This document shows positions 4,708 through 5,853 of a stretch of 5,853 bases of DNA, piece after piece. The stretch's first letter is position 1. Each line of letters begins with the position of its first letter. The translations under genes were made by a program, and so were the position numbers. A model generated the notes under the pieces. The model did not search any database. It was given only the letters and a program-made list of their open reading frames with translations, and was not told the DNA's origin. The stretch is taken from positions 1 through 5,853 of the forward strand of contig JBDRDI010000052.1 of NCBI GenBank assembly GCA_043820875.1. Direction: 5' to 3'. This DNA is from JBDRDI01 sp043820875. Lineage in GTDB: Bacteria > Patescibacteriota > Patescibacteriia > Patescibacteriales > UBA12075.

Positions 4708-5031
4708 CTATAAATATTTATTAATAATTTCAATCAAATCTTCTTTAGATCGCAAACCAGTCATATTCTCTTTTACTTCTCCGTTTCTAAATAATAAAAT
4801 ATTTGGGATGCTCATGACGTTATATTTTTGCGAAACATCAGCCGCTTCTTCCGTATTAACTTTTCCAACAATCGCCTTGTCTTCCATTTCTTTGGCAACC
4901 TCATCAACAACAGGCCCTTGTATTTTGCATGGTCCGCACCATGGCGCGAAAAAATCAACCAAAACCGGTTTTTCTTTTGACGCGTCAATCACTTCTTTTT
5001 GAAAATTTTCATTTGTAAATTGTTGAGACAT
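4708..5031 (-). CDS. trxA: Thioredoxin
   Basis: Thioredoxin reduces protein disulfides in the cytoplasm, with electrons usually supplied by thioredoxin reductase (not in this window). The 107-residue protein has the length of the classic single-domain form. The active site W31-C32-G33-P34-C35 follows the LVDFFAPWC strand. The buried D26 and K57, important for cysteine reactivity, are present, as is the cis-proline P76 in SIPN. The end GEVKENMTGLRSKEDL fits the usual fold. There is no signal peptide or membrane anchor. The ATG at 5031 gives a standard N-terminus and no Shine-Dalgarno sequence is seen; AT-rich -10-like DNA (about 5037-5046) abuts the start. It ends in TAG, the only non-TAA stop seen here. 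It lies downstream of tRNA-Glu and fmt on the same strand and may share their transcript. Confidence 0.96.
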   Translation of the reverse strand: MSQQFTNENFQKEVIDASKEKPVLVDFFAPWCGPCKIQGPVVDEVAKEMEDKAIVGKVNTEEAADVSQKYNVMSIPNILLFRNGEVKENMTGLRSKEDLIEIINKYL

Positions 5032-5043
5032 AAAATTTTATAT

Positions 5044-5064
5044 AATTACTTTAAACTTTTAACT
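5044..5064. repeat. Heptanucleotide array of three units beside tRNA-Glu
   Basis: Units AATTACT (5044-5050), TTAAACT (5051-5057) and TTTAACT (5058-5064) run in phase on the plus strand and stop 7 bases from the tRNA-Glu 3' end. The outermost unit matches that of the tRNA-Lys array. The array lies in the trxA upstream region. Confidence 0.65.
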
Positions 5065-5071
5065 ATCCCCG

Positions 5072-5143
5072 TAGCCCGTAGGAGAATCGAACTCCTGTTA
5101 CCAGATTGAGAATCTGGTGTCCTAACCGTTAGACGAACGGGCC
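5072..5143 (-). tRNA. tRNA-Glu (anticodon CUC)
   Basis: A 72-base cloverleaf on the minus strand. The acceptor GGCCCGT/ACGGGCT pairs fully with a G1-U72 wobble. The TTCGTCTA...GGACACC start resembles bacterial tRNA-Glu. The anticodon stem is CCAGA/TCTGG with loop TTCTCAA (5112-5106), giving anticodon CTC at 5110-5108, which reads GAG. The T arm is AGGAG/CTCCT. The discriminator is A and CCA is not encoded. A UUC isoacceptor for GAA codons must lie elsewhere. The gene starts 25 bases after the fmt stop. Confidence 0.95.
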
Positions 5144-5167
5144 TTGCGCTATATTCTGTAGATTAAC

Positions 5168-5173
5168 ATTATA
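5168..5173 (-). promoter_or_regulatory. Possible -10 element for tRNA-Glu
   Basis: A perfect TATAAT on the minus strand overlaps the fmt stop codon and would start transcription near 5161, about 18 bases before tRNA-Glu. No convincing -35 lies 16-18 bases upstream (only AATAAA), so the tRNA may instead be read from fmt. Confidence 0.3.
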
Positions 5174-5853
5174 TTTTATTTTTTTCAATATTTATTTTTT
5201 CTCCATAGCCTCGTAAAAATTCCTCTGATGACGTTTCTTTTTTTCCCTCTAATTGTAATCTATCTATAACAATGCTGTTTTTTTTGCACTGAACAGCCAG
5301 CTTCTTTTCATAAACAAATAATTCATTATTTTTATATTTATTTATATCAATTATCGCGACAGGCGGAATTATTTTTAATGTCTTCTTTAATTTTTCAATT
5401 TCCGTAAATGCTCCCGGCCACGAATGCATGGCGCGTGTGAATTTTTCAATTTCCTCAGCGGTTTTATTCCAATCAATACGCCCATCGTTTTTCTTCAGCT
5501 TCTTTGCGTAGCTGGCTGAATTATCATCTTGGTTTATGAGTTTAATTTCGTTGTTAATATATTTTTTTAATATAGAAACTATAAATTCTCCGCCCAAAGC
5601 TGATAATTTATCGGAAAGCGTTTCGGCTGTGTCAAAGTTTTCAATTTCAATTTTCTTTTGAGCAATAATCTGGCCGGTGTCCAGATTCTCATCCATCTTT
5701 ATAATGGTTATGCCGCTTTCTTTGTCGCCATTTATAATCGCCGCTTGCACGCAAGAGGCGCCACGGTATTTTGGCAAAAGAGAACCGTGGATATTCACAC
5801 AGCCGTATTCTGGTAAATTAAGTATTTCTTCTGAGATAATTTGCGCGTAAGCC
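5169..5853 (-). CDS. fmt: Methionyl-tRNA formyltransferase, C-terminal 227 residues (N-terminus outside window)
   Basis: Fmt transfers a formyl group from 10-formyltetrahydrofolate to initiator Met-tRNA. The frame is open to the right edge: 18 codons (AYAQIISEEILNLPEYGC) precede the first internal Met at 5798, which is therefore not the start. Counting from the edge, the formyltransferase signature NIHGSLLP (20-27) carries the catalytic Asn and His, and ENLDTG holds the catalytic Asp (58). The C-terminal tRNA-binding domain is recognised by YAKKL, GRIDW and the RAMHSWPGAFTEI segment. This domain separates it from GAR formyltransferase. The usual proline in the RGASP stretch is a cysteine (C34). 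About 85-90 N-terminal residues are missing. The stop is TAA. tRNA-Glu and trxA follow on the same strand. Confidence 0.95.
   Translation of the reverse strand, partial: AYAQIISEEILNLPEYGCVNIHGSLLPKYRGASCVQAAIINGDKESGITIIKMDENLDTGQIIAQKKIEIENFDTAETLSDKLSALGGEFIVSILKKYINNEIKLINQDDNSASYAKKLKKNDGRIDWNKTAEEIEKFTRAMHSWPGAFTEIEKLKKTLKIIPPVAIIDINKYKNNELFVYEKKLAVQCKKNSIVIDRLQLEGKKETSSEEFLRGYGEKINIEKNKI

Noticed and set aside
3083..5064. Heptamer arrays as a CRISPR array
   Set aside because: Units are 7 bp and directly contiguous, without unique spacers, and no cas gene is present.
5169..5798. ATG at 5798 as the fmt start
   Set aside because: The frame stays open to the window edge and the upstream residues match the family. 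The catalytic Asn lies one residue after this Met, so the true start is outside the window.
436..5853. UGA-to-glycine recoding (genetic code 25)
   Set aside because: All frames read normally with no internal TGA, and glycines are encoded by GGN.

Overview
The window looks like a stretch of chromosome from an ultra-small, AT-rich bacterium of the Patescibacteria/CPR type, most likely Parcubacteria-like. That placement is inference. It rests on AT-rich, lysine/asparagine/isoleucine-rich coding, the order rpmE-prfA-prmC, a short DUF5679-like zinc-ribbon protein, tRNA genes without an encoded CCA, and gene starts that mostly lack a Shine-Dalgarno sequence. Seven of the eight protein genes have a visible stop: six TAA, one TAG, no TGA. 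No UGA recoding is needed to read any gene.

Left part (1-2000, minus strand): rpmE (ribosomal protein L31), then prfA (release factor 1), then prmC (the methyltransferase that modifies the release factor GGQ glutamine; cut by the window edge). prmC overlaps the end of prfA by 14 bases. A long hairpin with a U-tract lies between rpmE and prfA and ends only 13 bases before the prfA start codon.

Middle (2000-3020, plus strand): two monocistronic genes, each with its own promoter and intrinsic terminator. One is an unrecognised 193-residue single-span membrane protein. The other is a 52-residue four-cysteine zinc-ribbon protein that is missed by simple long-ORF calling.

Right part (3020-5853): on the minus strand are a two-HKD phospholipase-D/cardiolipin-synthase-like gene, tRNA-Lys(UUU), thioredoxin, tRNA-Glu(CUC) and fmt (Met-tRNA formyltransferase, N-terminus outside the window). 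tRNA-Thr(UGU) is on the plus strand between the cls-like gene and trxA. A 126-bp palindromic, non-coding, MITE/REP-like element lies upstream of the cls-like gene. Short arrays of a 7-bp unit lie 4-7 bp from the 3' end of all three tRNA genes.

Most genes are housekeeping: translation termination, translation initiation, ribosome, tRNA supply, thiol redox and membrane lipid. I see no defence system, CRISPR array, prophage or toxin-antitoxin pair. The points most worth a second look are the tRNA-adjacent heptamer arrays, the terminator placed against the prfA start, the palindromic element and its possible contribution to the cls promoter, and the orphan membrane protein.
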